Source of the DNA: Ensifer sp. BR816 | Lineage (GTDB): Bacteria > Pseudomonadota > Alphaproteobacteria > Rhizobiales > Rhizobiaceae | Direction of reading: 5' to 3' | Assembly: GCF_000378985.1 (NCBI RefSeq) | Contig: NZ_KB905370.1 | Span: forward strand, 2,155,830-2,219,829 | DNA: 64,000 nt | In this document: positions 63,861 to 64,000 of the stretch, one piece after another | Numbering within the stretch: the stretch's first letter is position 1 | Layout of the letters: each line of letters starts with the position of its first letter | The notes under the pieces: generated by a model | Seen by the model: the letters and a program-made list of their open reading frames with translations, nothing else | Told to the model about the DNA's origin: nothing | Databases searched by the model: none | Translations under genes and position numbers: made by a program

Positions 63861-64000
63861 TCACATCGCGTAGTCGGCGATGACGTCGCGGCCCACTTCG
63901 TTGATGTTGCGCTTGCCGCAGAGCGCCATGGTGATGTCCATCTCCTTGCGGATGATGTCGAGTGCCAGGGTCACGCCCTCCTTGCCCATCGCGCCCAGAC
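63861..64000 (-). CDS. C-terminus of FMN-dependent alpha-hydroxyacid dehydrogenase (LldD-like), partial
   Basis: The minus strand from the window edge reads GAMGKEGVTLALDIIRKEMD, ITMALCGKRNINEVGRD and ends YAM before TGA. This matches the last helix region of L-lactate dehydrogenase/glycolate-oxidase family proteins. The catalytic part is outside the window, so the substrate cannot be judged. Confidence 0.78.
   Translation of the reverse strand, partial: LGAMGKEGVTLALDIIRKEMDITMALCGKRNINEVGRDVIADYAM

Overview
The window is 64 kb of high-GC DNA with tightly packed genes, many ATGA or TGATG overlaps, and gene content typical of Rhizobiaceae. The chvE-gguA-gguB-gguC block with a divergent gbpR-type regulator, an idhA-type inositol dehydrogenase with an IolR-like box, a xylFHG-type importer with a ROK regulator and rhizobial intergenic repeats all point to an Ensifer/Sinorhizobium-like alphaproteobacterium. 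Placement on a secondary replicon (chromid) is an inference from that gene content. No rRNA, CRISPR array, integrase or transposase was seen. One tRNA gene (Arg, CCG anticodon) is present.

Layout. 0-6.4 kb: M19 dipeptidase plus a five-gene peptide ABC importer. 6.4-12.6 kb: a long inverted repeat, then a nucleotide-sugar cassette (3,5-epimerase-like, acyltransferase, reductase/epimerase, CmcI-like enzyme, C-methyltransferase, rfbG, rfbF). 12.8-18 kb: covalent-flavin oxidase, a PLP decarboxylase fused to a GNAT acetyltransferase and overlapping an EF-hand protein, DUF488, and a class III cyclase. 18.3-31.3 kb: an accessory stress region with a Sel1 protein, Tat-exported haloperoxidase-like hydrolase, ChaC, LysR regulator, ring-cleaving VOC dioxygenase, two broken AraC regulators, YcaC-like hydrolase, XapX, Tat-exported amidohydrolase, DoxX, MFS exporter, DUF1275 and DUF1622. 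32.1 kb: tRNA-Arg. 32.4-38.3 kb: xylose importer, ROK regulator, idhA. 38.7-49.2 kb: small membrane protein, J-domain protein, gbpR/chvE/gguABC, then alpha-ketoglutarate-semialdehyde dehydrogenase and sugar-acid dehydratase. 49.4-53.4 kb: secreted repeat protein and the transglutaminase / alpha-E / ATP-grasp trio. 53.7-60.5 kb: effector-binding protein, EamA permease, cysteine hydrolase, DEAD-box helicase, host-attachment protein, MnmD and a divergent FAD oxidase. 60.5-64 kb: DUF1045 protein, purine-ring catabolism genes (puuE, uraD, allA, uraH) and the C-terminus of an FMN-dependent hydroxyacid dehydrogenase.

The most notable observation is a conserved element of about 50 bp found five times between 18.8 and 30.1 kb. 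Each copy lies upstream of a different transcription unit of the stress region, and one lies between the LysR gene and its divergent dioxygenase. I read this as a compact LysR regulon for quinone or other electrophile stress: ring cleavage, glutathione turnover, DoxX, exporter and exported hydrolases. The copies can be seen directly; the regulator assignment and the inducer are inferred.
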